A stretch of DNA of 64,000 bases, from positions 1 through 64,000 of the forward strand of contig JAUGWO010000161.1 in NCBI GenBank assembly GCA_049724395.1. The letters are read 5' to 3'. Made by a program: the position numbers and the translations under genes. Below are positions 33,600-45,159 of this stretch, piece after piece. The notes beneath the pieces are model-generated. The model worked only from the letters and a program-made list of their open reading frames with translations, ran no database searches and was not told the origin of the DNA. The DNA comes from Spongospora subterranea f. sp. subterranea. Its lineage: Eukaryota > Endomyxa: Phytomyxea > Phytomyxea > Plasmodiophorida. Numbering within the stretch: the first letter of the stretch is position 1; each line of letters starts with the position of its first letter.

Positions 33600-34745
33600 T
33601 TGTAATTGACAGCAAGTCAACGATGCCAGATCATGATGAAACTTTTTGCGAAGTCATTGAATTCGATGATATCGACTGTACTCGCGAATATGAGTCGGAG
33701 AATGAGGGCGACCTTCTTTCAACGGCACCAAGTTCGTCAGGGAACACCCTATCAGATGTCAATGCTCACATTGAGCAAATCGTTCTAAACGGACGCAACA
33801 AATGTTGTAAGCTCTGCGACGCCAAGAAGGTAAAGCAGGTATGTTCTTACCCCATGATCCGATTGCCATGATACCGTCTACGCAACCATTACATTTGTTA
33901 GGTTTGGAACACCAAGAATACCTTCACAATTCGTCGGCATTTAAGAATCAAGCACAAAGAAGTTTACCTTCCAGACCCAACCAAGATGAAGCTGACCGAC
34001 GGCTTTTTTAAAGTTTCTAGAAACAAACTGATTGCCAGAAAAATGTCAGGTCCGCCGCCGAAGGAAAGCCATCGTATTGACAAAGCGAACGATCATCTTA
34101 TCAAATGGATCATCAATCATTCGCAGCCTTTAAATGTTGTTCACCAGGCTGACTTTATTGATTTTTGCGGTACCCTGGAAAGACGTTATGTCGTGCCGTC
34201 GAGAGATACAGTGCGGACCAGGATTCTGAAGCATTGGGAAGCAACCCGTGTAAAAGTTCGCCCATTTCTTTTGAGGCACATCAGGAATCGCAAGTGTAGC
34301 ATCACTACTGATATGTGGACTTCTTCCGCTAAGAGAGGTCTGTACATTTACCTTATTTTTTGTAGTTAACCAAACCTAAGCGCTTGTAGGGTATATGGTC
34401 GTTACTTTGCATTATATTGACGACAATTAGTAATCAAGGGCAGCGCGGCCAGGGCGGAGTGCCCTTGTAGGGTATATGGTCGTTACTTTGCATTATATTG
34501 ACGACAATTGGGAAATTGTATCTATCATTGCTGGATTCATACGAGTGCTCTATCCTCACACCTCTGAGCGTCTGGCAGCAACATCCCCATCTTCAAAATT
34601 CTACATCCCCAAATGTGACGCATTGATGTGTTTTGACCATTCGATGAACCATCTTGCCAAAGCCCCTGATGCATTGGTGGATACAATTTCCCAATTGTCA
34701 TCAATAAAATGCAAAGTAACGACCATATACCCTACAAGCGCTTAG
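33600..34745 (+). mobile_element. hAT-family transposase, rearranged and truncated
   Basis: Exon 1 (from 33624) is acidic and ends in a BED-type zinc finger split by an intron at about 33840-33900: CCKLCDAKKVKQ, then TFTIRRHLRIKHKE. A helical DNA-binding region follows. Then comes the start of the hAT catalytic domain (CSITTDMWTSSAKRG, about 34290-34345). After a 40-50 bp intron it continues GYMVVTLHYIDDNW and IVSIIAGFIRVLYPHTSE (about 34466-34590). The rest of the RNase H-like core and the C-terminal dimerisation domain are absent; the sequence runs instead into an inverted copy of its own exon junction. GAGTCGACTC palindromes at 33375-33440 may mark the left end. No right end was found. Confidence 0.75.
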
Positions 34746-34807
34746 GTTTGGTAACTACAAAAGAAAAATAAGGTAAATGTACAGACCTCTCTTAGCGGAA
34801 GAAGTCC
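34317..34807. repeat. Inverted repeat of about 112 bp plus a 44-bp direct repeat inside the hAT element
   Basis: Sequence 34317-34428 recurs in inverted form at 34692-34807 with a handful of differences. The last 44 bp of the left arm (34385-34428, beginning tgtagggtatatggtcgtta) recur directly at 34466-34509. The intervening 37 bp include a G/C-rich run. The arrangement duplicates the exon-intron junction of the transposase. Confidence 0.9.
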
Positions 34808-34819
34808 GCTCCTTGATTT

Positions 34820-35530
34820 TCACTGTTGTCCAGAGCCTGGAAAAAGCTGGCTTGCAATCTCGATGGAAGCAGACATTCGGCAATTGTCATCTTCTCGCAA
34901 CTTCAAAAGAAAGCGTTCGACAGCCATGAACCTCAAGTAATCAAACTTTAAGATGTCTTGATTCCTCTTTTCAAGACGCTGATTTGAGCGAATTTGCGTC
35001 TTAGAAACCAAAGACAATAAAGCATTGTCAAGATTTTGGCGGAAGCTGTTTATCTGAAGTTTAGGTAAACAATATTGAAAAACGCTCTCAACTTTCGGTT
35101 CAAAGTACGAAGAAAGGGTTTTACATCCCATCATTGTCTCCTCCCTCTCCCTCCTTGCTTTCTGATGTCTATATAAGGAGGCCCTGCTCTTCCCGGTATA
35201 TGCTGAGCGAGCAAGACGAGCCCCTTCTATCCATTTGAGAACAACTGCTTGCTGACAGGGGTCGAGGTATTCGTTGGGAGGCATTGCTGGCTCAATCTCA
35301 TACATCTGATCCAGATCTTCATCAGAGACAATTTCAGCGTTACTGAATTACAAACCATCAGACAAATCGCCATAATTCCCAAAACAAAGCTTACCAATCG
35401 ATTCTGCCAATGCACGACCTTGCAAATGAAAGATGTCGCTGGCGCTTGGTGTTCCTGCCCATGTTGTAAAAACTTGAAATCGAGAAGAGGTCGCCGCCAC
35501 GACTGCTTTTGCGAGCTCTGCGCATTTCAA
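34820..35530 (-). CDS. Unrecognised minus-strand ORF, probably mobile-element related
   Basis: The minus-strand ORF 34820-35305 (161 aa) contains EYLDPCQQAVVLKWIEGARL, a basic segment (RASLYRHQKARREREE), then GCKTLSSYFEPK and a helical region. A second frame at 35348-35530 precedes it (WAGTPSASDIFHLQGRALAE). The 'CKTLSSYF' phrase recalls linker segments near transposase zinc fingers in other genomes, but no catalytic domain is seen. It adjoins the rearranged hAT element tail to tail. Confidence 0.35.
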
Positions 35531-36022
35531 GTTGCGTACTGCGGTGTCATGAAACTGCGCCGCAAAATATTAAAGTGCGTACGGATATTTTTAAAGTTGC
35601 GATTAAATTTGACCTTAGTGCGTAAAATGTCAGTCAATATTGGGAACTGGAAAAATCTAAAACTATAAAAACCTTGAGCTCGGCAAGATCTATCGATCTA
35701 TAGAATCAAAATTATAGCGGAAAGTTGGTGAGTTGAGACGGCGCGCACTGTACAGAATTGGTGAGTTAAGACCGCGCGCACTGTATGTACGATGATAAAC
35801 AACCGCCAAGTTTCAAACTCTGAGACAGAGTGGTTCTCATGGTTGCGCGACGGGCGAATTGCACTTGGGCAATGTGCGAGCGAATCACGTTACGTCCTGG
35901 TTGATACCTGCATGAGTACAGAGTTCGCTGTGGACCTGCTGCACAGAATCAGTCCGGTATAGATACAGTAGTGGTACAGTGCTAATCAGAGTCCGTTATG
36001 AATTGGGCCCCCATCATCTCTG
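35531..36022. other. Intergenic, upstream of PLC; contains a short direct repeat
   Basis: At about 35723-35786 a 28-bp motif (ttggtgagttgagacggcgc, then gcactgta) occurs twice, the second with two changes. No gene is seen. The last 200 bp should contain the PLC promoter. Confidence 0.5.
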
Positions 36023-39000
36023 ATGGATAGGCGTCGCCGACGCCATTCATGGCCGTTATGGCCCCCAGATAGAGTGGAGACCACCCCGCCTCTGCTGTCT
36101 TCTCGTGGCCTCTCGCTCTGCATTGATATTATCGACTGGAGCGACATTGATTTTGTATGGTAACCGGGAGGTGACGCAGTTGAAGGAATTAACGCTGCCG
36201 GTGCAGAGATCGCACAATGAGCGGGCGAAAATCGAGCAAATTGAGTGCTTGAAGCGCGTTCAACAGGGGGCTGATCTGTGTAAATATGGAAGTCGTGGGT
36301 CACCACATATCCGGTTTGTGCAGTTTTAATTAAGCTGGCGACGTTAATGAATTGGCATTTTTAGGTTCTTCTACGTTGATGCGACTGGGTCGATTTTGAG
36401 ATGGAAATCACACAAAAAGAAGATGGAAGATTCAATGATTATACTCAGGTTTTGTCCAATTTTGTCGTAATCCTGTTCCTCAATTTACATCGGTTTACAG
36501 CAATGTCTCGCGTTTACAGGTTGGCCAAAATACTCCCATATTTGAACGATTTGTCAAACTTCGGACAAGGGAACTGAAAAGAAGGTAGTCTGTCAGGCAA
36601 CCACTTTCGTCTAGTTATTTCTGTTTTTGGTGTTGTTGAAGCTCGCACTTATGATTTTTCATCACAGATCATTTTCGTTGATCTATGGCGATGATTGTGA
36701 GAAGACCCTCGATATTGTGTGCTCCACAAGAGAAGAAGTGAGTCTGCTTTCAATAGTTTTCATGGTTGACGTTTTGCATTTTTGAGGAATCTGATGCTTC
36801 TGATGCTATAAAATTGAACAGAATTTAGTCTGGGTTCGTGCATTAAGATTTTTAATTACCCGTGAGGCGTACAGTAAAAAAATAGATCCGTACAGGTCAG
36901 AGGACAATCAGAAGTCATCAAAACCATTCACCTTTAATTTCTTGGCAAACTTCGACGTGCCATTTTTTGTGCATCTGAGTGAAGACTTGGGTTTTGCTTT
37001 CAATACCTTTTTGGTCAAATTAATTTTTCAGATATCGATTAATCCGATGTAACGGTGTCTCAGGTCCTTGCTTCGTTCTTTTTGGGATCGTGCTTGTGTA
37101 CGGGAGCGTGGTGTCATTGACATTGACGCCGTGTCCCGCCTTCTTGGCAATATGAACATCACATATTCCAAGCCCGAGTGTAAAGTACTGTTCGATAATG
37201 CTGGCGTTCATCGCCATGACATCATTGATTTCAGGTATTCCGTGTCATCAATTTATGACTGTGCTCATCTGAAAAATTTTCAGCACAATAACTCGTTTAT
37301 CACTGAGGTTGCGGAGCAGTCCTAAAGTGTATTTTGATATTTTCCAGCGGTATAGCGATTCTGATGTAGCGAAATTGTCGGTTGGGCTCAAGCAATTTAT
37401 GTTGTTTCTTCGCACCGAGCAAGTGGGTAACCAAGCTGGTTTTTATCGATCTGGTGTTCAACTTAGTTTACCAATCTCATCAAGTTTTTATTGGTTGAAC
37501 GTGTTTTTTGTGAGTGCACATAACTTGTCCCCTGTAATGACTGTTTTCAAATCTGTCAGAATATGGATATGGATGAGAGTGAGGGATTGGCCTTGATGCG
37601 ACGGTATATGTCAAAAGAAGGTGGTCGCGATCCGCCCAGTTTACGTATTTACGAGTTGATCAGCTACCTTACTGGGGATCAGAATACACTGTTCGACCCG
37701 GCTCGTATGAATCTGTATCAGGACATGACCAGGCCGCTATACGATTATTACATTAATAGCAGCCATAATACATACCTAGAAGGTGATCAGCTGAAAGGGA
37801 TCAGTTCTACCAAAATGTACATAAAAGCGCTCCAGGAAGGATGTCGATCGGTCGAAATCGATTGCTGGGATGGGCCTAATGGTCGGCCTATACAACTTTC
37901 TACTGATCCGTCATGATCAACCTTTTTTTTATGCATTTTGTTTAGTTTGTCGTGTAATTTGCAAAATCGAGAGCTTCAAAATTTTGAATCAATATGTTCA
38001 TATATCCATTCAAGTCGATTTCGTACATTCACTTTTAACTGCGTTCGATCCGTGTGATCAGTTTTCTTACCCGTTGCCGACTTCATTAGATGTGTGGTTT
38101 ACGTTTGATTTAGGCGAACCGGTGGTCTACCATGGATTTACATTAACGTCTAAGGTGTTGTTTCACGAAGTGGTTCAAACCATTCAACAGCACGCTTTCG
38201 ATACCTCGCCATTCCCTGTTACCCTGAGCCTGGAGAATCGCTGCAGCCTACCTTTCCAGCGTCGAATGGCGTTTCATTTGCGTAACATTCTCGGTCCAAT
38301 GCTGGCACTTCCGCAAGGTTTTATGACTCGTTTCAGTCCTAACAGTGCTTAACTCAACGCCATGACAACGGTTTTTCAGATGAGGACAGAGTAATGCTGC
38401 CATCGCCATCATCGTTACAATATCGTATCATAATCAAAGCGAAGCTATTTCTGAACGACGTTAGTGACGGCCATGAAAACAACAGGGTATTTTATCTGAT
38501 ATTTGCCCGACAGATGACGCCCTCCGCCACTCTGTCCAGTTTCAGCGCCTATTCATTCTCTGAGTCCAGTATTGACCAAAATGCTTCAGGTAAGCGCGTA
38601 TTGCATTTATTTGTCTTCAAAATGACACTTCGCGGAATGTTGTCCTGATTCTGTTACCCTGCAAATTTCTTGTTTCGTTAACTTTGCTAGGCTTTTTTTT
38701 CATTTCTTCGGCGTCGATTTGGTTTATTCCTCATATTCTTGAATAGAAAGCATATCAGCATTGGCTGAACAAGGTGTGGCGCCTGAACTTGCTTCGATGG
38801 TCATGTTACGAGCCAGAAAGTTTTCTTCTTTTGATATGTTTCGGGGTGAGGTTTTCCATCAGAACCAGCAACCAATTATGCCTAGAAGATTTACCAGTTT
38901 ATCCAGGTGTTGCCGCTTGCCAAATGACTTCGTTCAGTGAGAAAAAGGTCACGAAGCTTGTCAAGAAAGGCCTTTCCGGCCGGTTTGTTTGCTACAACAC

Positions 39001-40047
39001 GCATAACCTTTAGTCGCGTATATCCGTCCAGGTTTAGGGTTGATAGCAGCAATCTGTCGCCATTTCAGTCATGGGTAAGTTATCCCTCATCGGTCATCGC
39101 CTGCACTGCAGTTATCAGTGTTTCTTCTGTGTTAGTATAGTACTAAGAGAAATTGCTTTAGAATCTAGGGTGTCAGATGGTGGCGCTAAATTGGCAAACC
39201 CCCGACCTTCCGAAACTTATGAACGTAGGCCGGTTTATTGAGAACAACAACTGTGGGTATGTCCTAAAGCCTGAACAACTTCGTCAGGTAGAAACATCGT
39301 TGTTTTCACGGTTCTTGTTACTCGGTTTCAGCCGCACACTCTTGGCTGTTGTGCGTCATTATTCATGTTTTTCCATATTTCTAACTTGATCTTATTTGTG
39401 GACTTTTAGTACAGTGAAGTTCCATCATACGATATCGGTGTAGGCGATGATAACGAGGGCACAATTCGTGGGTCCTCTGGCTCTATCTACGTTTTTACTC
39501 ATATAGTCTTAACAATTATTGGTGCTTTTCACCTGCCGAAACCCTCCGCCAACATTCAAGCTGAAGTCGGAAAGAAATGTGTTCATGTTCTTATTGTTTG
39601 ACTTATCCATCGTTAAGGTTGTTGATCCCTATGTGAAGATTAATATACGCGGGTTGGGTGCCGATTGCAAAGAGTTCCGGACCGGGGTCGTGGTTGGAAA
39701 TGGGTTCAACCCAACGTGGAATCAGAGTTTCGATATCAGAGTGAATGGCCCCCATTGCGCCATGATATCGTTTCAGGTACGATTCATGCCTTTCTGTGTC
39801 ACGAGCGATAGTTTCTTTTCAATCACAAGTTTTCGCAACATGTTATTTCGTATTATATACAGGACTTCTCATCATTTGCTTTTAGATTTTTGATCGCAAG
39901 AAGTACAAAGACGACAAGGTAGTGGCACAAAGCGCTCTTCCGTTCGGTTGTATGCGATTTGGTTATCGGAACATACCGCTCCTCAGCGCCACCTTGCAGC
40001 CTATCCCTTTCTCTACGCTCGTGGTTAGAACATGTCGTATAGATTAA
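36023..40047 (+). CDS. Phosphoinositide-specific phospholipase C, delta-like, multi-exon
   Basis: Hydrolyses PIP2 to diacylglycerol and IP3. Exon 1 (36023-36154) ends at a 52-bp intron and joins in phase to the PH domain ([11 protein letters not shown], then [17 protein letters not shown] after an intron). EF-hand-like exons follow ([20 protein letters not shown], about 37060). The X domain begins [29 protein letters not shown] with the first catalytic His, and [11 protein letters not shown] 234-bp intron (about 37880-38113) joins to [14 protein letters not shown] with the second His, then SLENRCS with the Ca-binding Glu. The linker gives [16 protein letters not shown]. The Y domain has [33 protein letters not shown] and [13 protein letters not shown]. 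The C2 domain has [12 protein letters not shown] and [12 protein letters not shown]. Stop at 40045-40047. About 13 introns. No SH2/SH3 insert, hence delta type. Confidence 0.88.
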
Positions 40048-40233
40048 TATTTCTCATAATTACACACATATATATATATATACATATTATATTTATCTGC
40101 CATTATTCTCAACTCTTGAGATCAATTAGTTGATCGATTCTGAGCTGCCATCTTGGAGTTTCTTCACGTCAGCGTTGAGCTAATGAAAGAAGTAACGATT
40201 GCAGATGAAATACCAGAGATATGGCTAGTTTTC

Positions 40234-40434
40234 TCAGGGGAATGACCCGAGAAACAGATCGTCGAACAGCGTTCCCATTGCTTTTCCAGTCATTGCCAAG
40301 ATATCCGGGAGCCATGGTTTTCTCAAGCCCGAATTTTCCTTATTCCAGTACACTTTGTGAAGTTCGGATCCATAGTTCTCCGCGCTAGTTTTCGAACGGA
40401 TGACGCAATACATCAGACGAACAAGCAGCACCAT
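40234..40434 (-). CDS. Small unrecognised minus-strand ORF
   Basis: 66 codons from 40434, ending with ILAMTGKAMGTLFDDLFLGS. No domain is known to me. It may be an exon or fortuitous. It lies between PLC and a hairpin repeat; the stretch 40048-40233 is AT-rich with a (ta)n run and nothing else. Confidence 0.2.
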   Translation of the reverse strand: MVLLVRLMYCVIRSKTSAENYGSELHKVYWNKENSGLRKPWLPDILAMTGKAMGTLFDDLFLGSFP

Positions 40435-40503
40435 CCATGCGCGATAACATTGCCAAAAACATGTGGAACGACTATCACATAAATACTACTCAATTTATTC
40501 GAA

Positions 40504-40631
40504 GGGCAGCTTTACCTGAAGAATCGCCACAAAGTTCGGATTCACTTCGCAAAAAGTTCTTTTTTTGCGAATCCGTCATTTTTGGCGAGGTGAATCCGAA
40601 CTTTGTCAGGATGCTTCACGTAAAGCTGCCC
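40504..40631. repeat. Hairpin-forming inverted repeat, 128 bp
   Basis: Begins gggcagctttac and ends with its complement gtaaagctgccc. The two arms share caaagttcggattcac and match along nearly their full length of about 60 nt, with a few mismatches and a small A/T-rich loop. There is no coding capacity. It looks like a foldback or miniature inverted-repeat element. The rest of 40632-41142 shows no supported gene. Confidence 0.85.
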
Positions 40632-41142
40632 GTGATGTTGCTCCTGAGGGATGGAAAATGTAATTCTGGTCCTGGGGAACGGCGCAACAGTCTGGAAACT
40701 GCACACCTGAGTGTCTGGCACAAACTCGATCCATAATGGCTCATCATGGCATAATGACCGAAATGGCGTTATGGAGAAACGAGCAAAATGGCATAATGCG
40801 ACTCCGTTGGTTGCCAGACGCGCTCGAACTTCGTCATCGCCCTCGTGGTTATGAAGGAATTTCCTTCCCGATTTGCAATTCGGGGGGCAATCGCCAACCA
40901 AACAAGCGCCAAACCAACCGGAGTACACACGAGCGGCAACGGTGGGACTGGCAAACAATCCAGCGTCAGTTCACAAAGAACGAGGCGATGGGCCGAACGA
41001 CGGACAGGGATCCGGTCGTTGGCTGCCACATTACATTGTGTGAATTGCAGCTGTACCGGACCTCGGGTCGTGTCCGTCTTCGATCAGATCGCAGCGCAGA
41101 TGCGGTTTCCCCTCACATAACTGCACAGCGCGTGTGCGTTTG

Positions 41143-41974
41143 ATGGCCATCTCCAGACACGATCACGCCGGCGGTGAGAAGCCGACGCCGTTGGAGCCAG
41201 ACCCGCAACGGGAACACGCCAGCAGGAGAAAGAACTGGTCGGCCAGTGAAAACCAGATCCTGTATAGTTTAGCCATCGATGAGAGCAACCGTCGCTGGTC
41301 GGATATTGCCAAGCACGTTGCCGGAAGAACAGCGAAACAATGTCGAAATCGGTAAAGACCTCAAACATTGTCGCGCTTCCCACGTTGTAGAATAGTTCCT
41401 CGATTTCCGAACCCTTTTCCAATCTCCCTTCGAAATACTGAGAGTGGCGGGTGGTTTTTCAGATGGCGAAACCATCTGGATCCGTCCATCCATAAAGGAG
41501 GCTGGACTGCCAACGAAGACCACGTTCTGATACAAGAACATCGACGATTCGGTCCACAATGGAGCATTATTGTCGGAGATATATCTGGCCCCGAATCAAC
41601 GCATCTCCCCTGAATCTCGTTGTGGGAATGTTCAGGCAAAACTGTTGCCCGGCCGGACCGGTCACGCTCTGAAGAACCGGTGGAACTCGACGATGCGCCG
41701 CGTCTATAAGCAGCAATTCACGTTGGTCAACGCCATTGATAAACCCTGTTTTGACGATGAAAGCGCGTTGTTCCTGTGCGTTGACAACCCCAATGACGCC
41801 ATAAGGTTTAACGAATCCGTGCACAGATATTGTTGGGAATCGGCCAACTCCACGTCGAGAATGCTGACAGAGCTCGCCCATCTGGACTGTCTCGATCTGC
41901 CGCCGATCGATCTGGACGATATGGATGGTGAGCCGTTTTCCGATCGTGCAATTCAGCGACTGGATCCCAGCTGA
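41143..41974 (+). CDS. R2R3-type MYB transcription factor
   Basis: Start at the ATG 41143. Repeat 1 is KNWSASENQILYSLAIDESN, RRWSDIAKHVAGRTAKQCRN. A 111-bp intron (41352-41462) splits an Arg codon and joins to RWRNHLDPSIHK. Repeat 2 is GGWTANEDHVLIQEHRRFG, PQWSII; a 64-bp intron (41572-41635) joins in phase to AKLLPGRTGHALKNRWNSTM. The regularly spaced tryptophans and helix-turn-helix signatures are present (the first Trp of each repeat is kept). The remaining about 110 residues are acidic with no known domain. This is a sequence-specific DNA-binding protein by family; targets are unknown. Both intron calls restore the canonical MYB register exactly. Confidence 0.88.
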
Positions 41975-42206
41975 ATACCCCTTGCTGATATAGAGGTCCA
42001 TCTCGGCCGCCTTCTCTAGCTCAGATAAATATATCCAATACATATCATCGTGTATTCCTTCTGCAGAATAATCTGATGGGAAGATGAAGGGGGTTCACGA
42101 ACCCGGATCGTTCGTTGCGATCGTTTGATGTATTGGCAACACAGCGCTGATGGACATTCAGGATAATACCTCGGGTCGCTATGCTACAAAACAAGTCTAC
42201 GATCGC

Positions 42207-43035
42207 CTATTGAGTGGCAAAGAAAACCAGATCGAAAGAGGATCGCAGATCAAAGCTATACAAATGACTAGATACAATCTTGAAAAACGCATACAATAGG
42301 AACGGAATCCGAGGAAAGTCTGATGGCAGTTGATTATGGAATTTTCTTGAACTCGACCTTCTTGGGGAGCGCCGTTGCTTGGTCGAGGGAAAACCAATCA
42401 GCATTTTCTGGTTTCGCTTCATGCTGTTTGTATAGTTTTGTTCAGATCTGGACCAAGTCACCTGTAAATCGGGTTGATCTGCGATCTCTGCTTTCCTTTG
42501 CCTGACAAGGTTCAATAGGCGGTCGTTGAATATGTTTTGTAGCATAGCCAACCGAGATATTATCCAGGATATCCATCGGCATCGTGTTGAGAATGTGTCG
42601 TTCTTGCCATCGAAGGTTGGGGAGTGGTAATGCGTCTCCTATAGCGCTGGCCGTGAAGTTCAAATATTCATTTCTAGTTCGTTTTTTTGTCGCCACAGGG
42701 GCTTGTAGGGATTCTTTAGATCATACCAGCTTCGTTTTTTCCAATAATTGCTGTGTTTTCAGGAGCTTGGTTTGATTGGCTGTCTGATCTGGGTTAGGAG
42801 CTTCGCATAGGGCTTTGAGTGAGTCTCTAGATATTTCCAGCAGTGGAGAGATGATCGCTCCTGCGATTTCAACGTGAATCGCAGATATGATGTACTGGAA
42901 GATGAAGTTGACAATAGGATTGTGTAATAACCAACGTAAAGTTTGAGACTCATGGTGTCGATCGGGATATATCGTAGAAGACGTGTTCTCGGGTGTACAT
43001 ATCGTAGAAGACGTGTTCTCGGGCGTACAATGCAA
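42207..43035 (-). CDS. Unrecognised minus-strand gene
   Basis: Minus-strand frames in register: NPIVNFIFQYIISAIHVEIA and helical sequence (42960-42725), then KKRTRNEYLNFTASAIGDAL and NLRWQERHILNTMPMDILDN (42690-42545), then a basic C-terminal segment (DRLLNLVRQRKAEIADQPDL, about 42520-42460). They could be exons of one protein with a hydrophobic N-terminal half. No family is recognised. The tandem repeat at 42969-43028 lies at its 5' end. Confidence 0.35.
42969..43028. repeat. Two-copy 30-bp tandem repeat
   Basis: The unit atatcgtagaagacgtgttc, tcgggtgtac appears twice in succession with one change (gtgtac/gcgtac). On the minus strand it encodes a repeated REHVFYD(I/M) motif. Confidence 0.9.
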
Positions 43036-43473
43036 GGTGCCGGTTGTCTGGGGGTGAAATACTCAGTCCATATCTGAGAGGCGATGTGTATTGTGGACGG
43101 AAGAGACTGATCGTGTCGTCAACACAGTACATGAACGGTGGGGAATTCTTATCAACGTCCAGGGCATAAACAGACTGTCGGTCAAGAAATATTTCTACGA
43201 CTCAATCGTCATAAACATCCAGTTAATCGCCTGGTTTTTTCAAAAACGTAATCGAATGGATGTCCTCGAATGTCTGCAGATATTAGGTCCAAAAACTCAA
43301 CCAATCCAAACAGTGCAGTTCATGGGTTGTTGGGAAACCATCTTCATGAGTCACTGTATTTCACAGGGTTGACCGTTCGTGGGACTTGTGGAATTGACTC
43401 ATCGTTGGTCACGAGTCCGCTCGACCCAGACGGGATGATCATAATTTAAGTTAACTGCAAATCCATTGATACT

Positions 43474-45061
43474 ATGCTGTCTATCGCCATCGTTGCGATG
43501 GTCATTTTATCGGCTACCGCCCAAACCAAGTTTTCTCCCCTGTCAACGTTCTACGATATCGATGTGTCGACAACGGCGTCGTTCTTTTCCGGAAAGTCGT
43601 TTGGCCCTGGATGCTCTCGGGGAGGAACAATTCCAGACGGATTTATTGGAATCGTTCGTACAGTTTTTCACCTGTTTTGATGGACTGACGTTGCGTTTGA
43701 AACCAGGCCATGAACGGGATGACAATGGGGATGAACACGACAGCGTCAGTTTGCGGAATGTGCATTGCGATTCGTGGGTCACCGCCGTCGTCCGTCAATC
43801 CTGCAGAAAACCAGGGCGTCGTTGGAGAATACTATGCGTATGTGTACGAGGTGGGTCGGTTGGCAGAAAACGCCACCCAACGCCAGTTTTCTGTTAACGG
43901 TTATGATCAGACGTGCGACGATTGCACGCAAAGCGCCGGAATCCAGTTGGGGATTCCAGGACATGGACAATCTACAGTTGTTTGGCGCGCGATACCATGC
44001 CCTTCTGCTCAGACTGAAACGCCGTTCATTTTCTTCAATGGCGCGAAACAGGCAAAGGCTCGATTCCAGGTCTGTTGATATAATTGTCGTACTAACCTGA
44101 TTGTCCGATTCACACGTTCGTCGTCTTCAGGTTCGGGGCCTGACGGCACCGATCATCAGCATAACCGTGAAGGGCAAGGAGTTGCCCACCGATGGCTCCT
44201 TCTTCGTCCACGAGGGTCTTCAATCCGTATTCCCTTTCACATGTGAAGTCGTGACCGCTCTTGGGGAACAGGTATATCTTTCTCGTCACCGTTCTTTCTT
44301 ACAGTTCCGACTATACTGCAAATACTACCGCCTGGCACATTTTTCTATGATCTATAAGATCACCTTTCAATCTGTTGCGTTAATGAACGGTCTGTTTTTG
44401 GGATGAGATTGTGGTATTGACAAGTTGTGCAATAGTTATCAATCAAGGTTCCGGCGTTCCGCGAACATGGAAAATTAGCGGATTTGATAACTGTCAAGAA
44501 AATCTCCCCCCGGCGCGTTCAACGTCATTACAGGCACCTGTGGCCATATCGCAATTTGGCTCAGGCGAGATTACGACCAACAACGGGCTGCAGATCCGTA
44601 CTGTGAAAACGGCAAACCAGGTGAGTCTTTGCAACAATCGATGGTGGTTTCTGCCCCTGCAATGAGTTGAAGATCGGTTATCTGACATTGATTCTGCTAT
44701 GCAGGTCGGACGTCAAGTGTTAACCATCGTGAACAGCCCTAATGAAGCGATGGTGGCTAGCCAGGGAAGCGTGCCACAACAAGCGATGGGCAACTTATTC
44801 GCCATGGACCCGCAGATGAGTCAGCCATACCCGTCTGATGTTGCCACAGCGTCATCTATGATGAATTCCCCATCTGCATCGCGCCACGCATCGTTATATT
44901 CTCAAGGGCCAGCGCAGGAAGCGAAATCAGACCGCGATCAGCTCCTGGGATCAATTGATCTTTTGAATAAGCCGTTGGGAATGGGCGAGTTTTCTAGTGG
45001 AAAGTACGAACAGATGCACGTCAACCCTGGAATGATGAATTTACAACGAAATATCATGTAA
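43474..45061 (+). CDS. Secreted expansin-like protein (DPBB plus expansin C-terminal-like domain)
   Basis: The ATG at 43474 opens a signal peptide (MLSIAIVAMVILSATAQ). The mature start (FSPLSTFYDIDVS) fits the expansin opening. After an intron the double-psi beta-barrel continues: FNGMTMGMNTTASVCGMCIA, then YDQTCDDCTQSAGIQL and STVVWRAIPCP. Next, across introns near 44070-44130 and 44272-44408, comes a beta-sandwich like the expansin CBM63 module (QVRGLTAPIISITVKGKELP, FPFTCEVVTALGEQ, SGVPRTWKISGFDNC). A further exon (to 45061) is Met/Ser/Gln-rich and low-complexity, without known domain. Expansins loosen cellulose-containing walls without hydrolysis. In protists they are known from cellulose-making amoebae and may act on the cell's own wall or on plant material. 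The frame near 43600-43710 still needs an intron to be placed. Confidence 0.72.
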
Positions 45062-45159
45062 ATCCAGTGAAAGGTGTCTACTTAATAAAATCTCCCAATA
45101 AACATCGCAGCATCGTAATTCACCATCCCTCTGCTTGTCCAAAGAAATTCTAGAATTGT

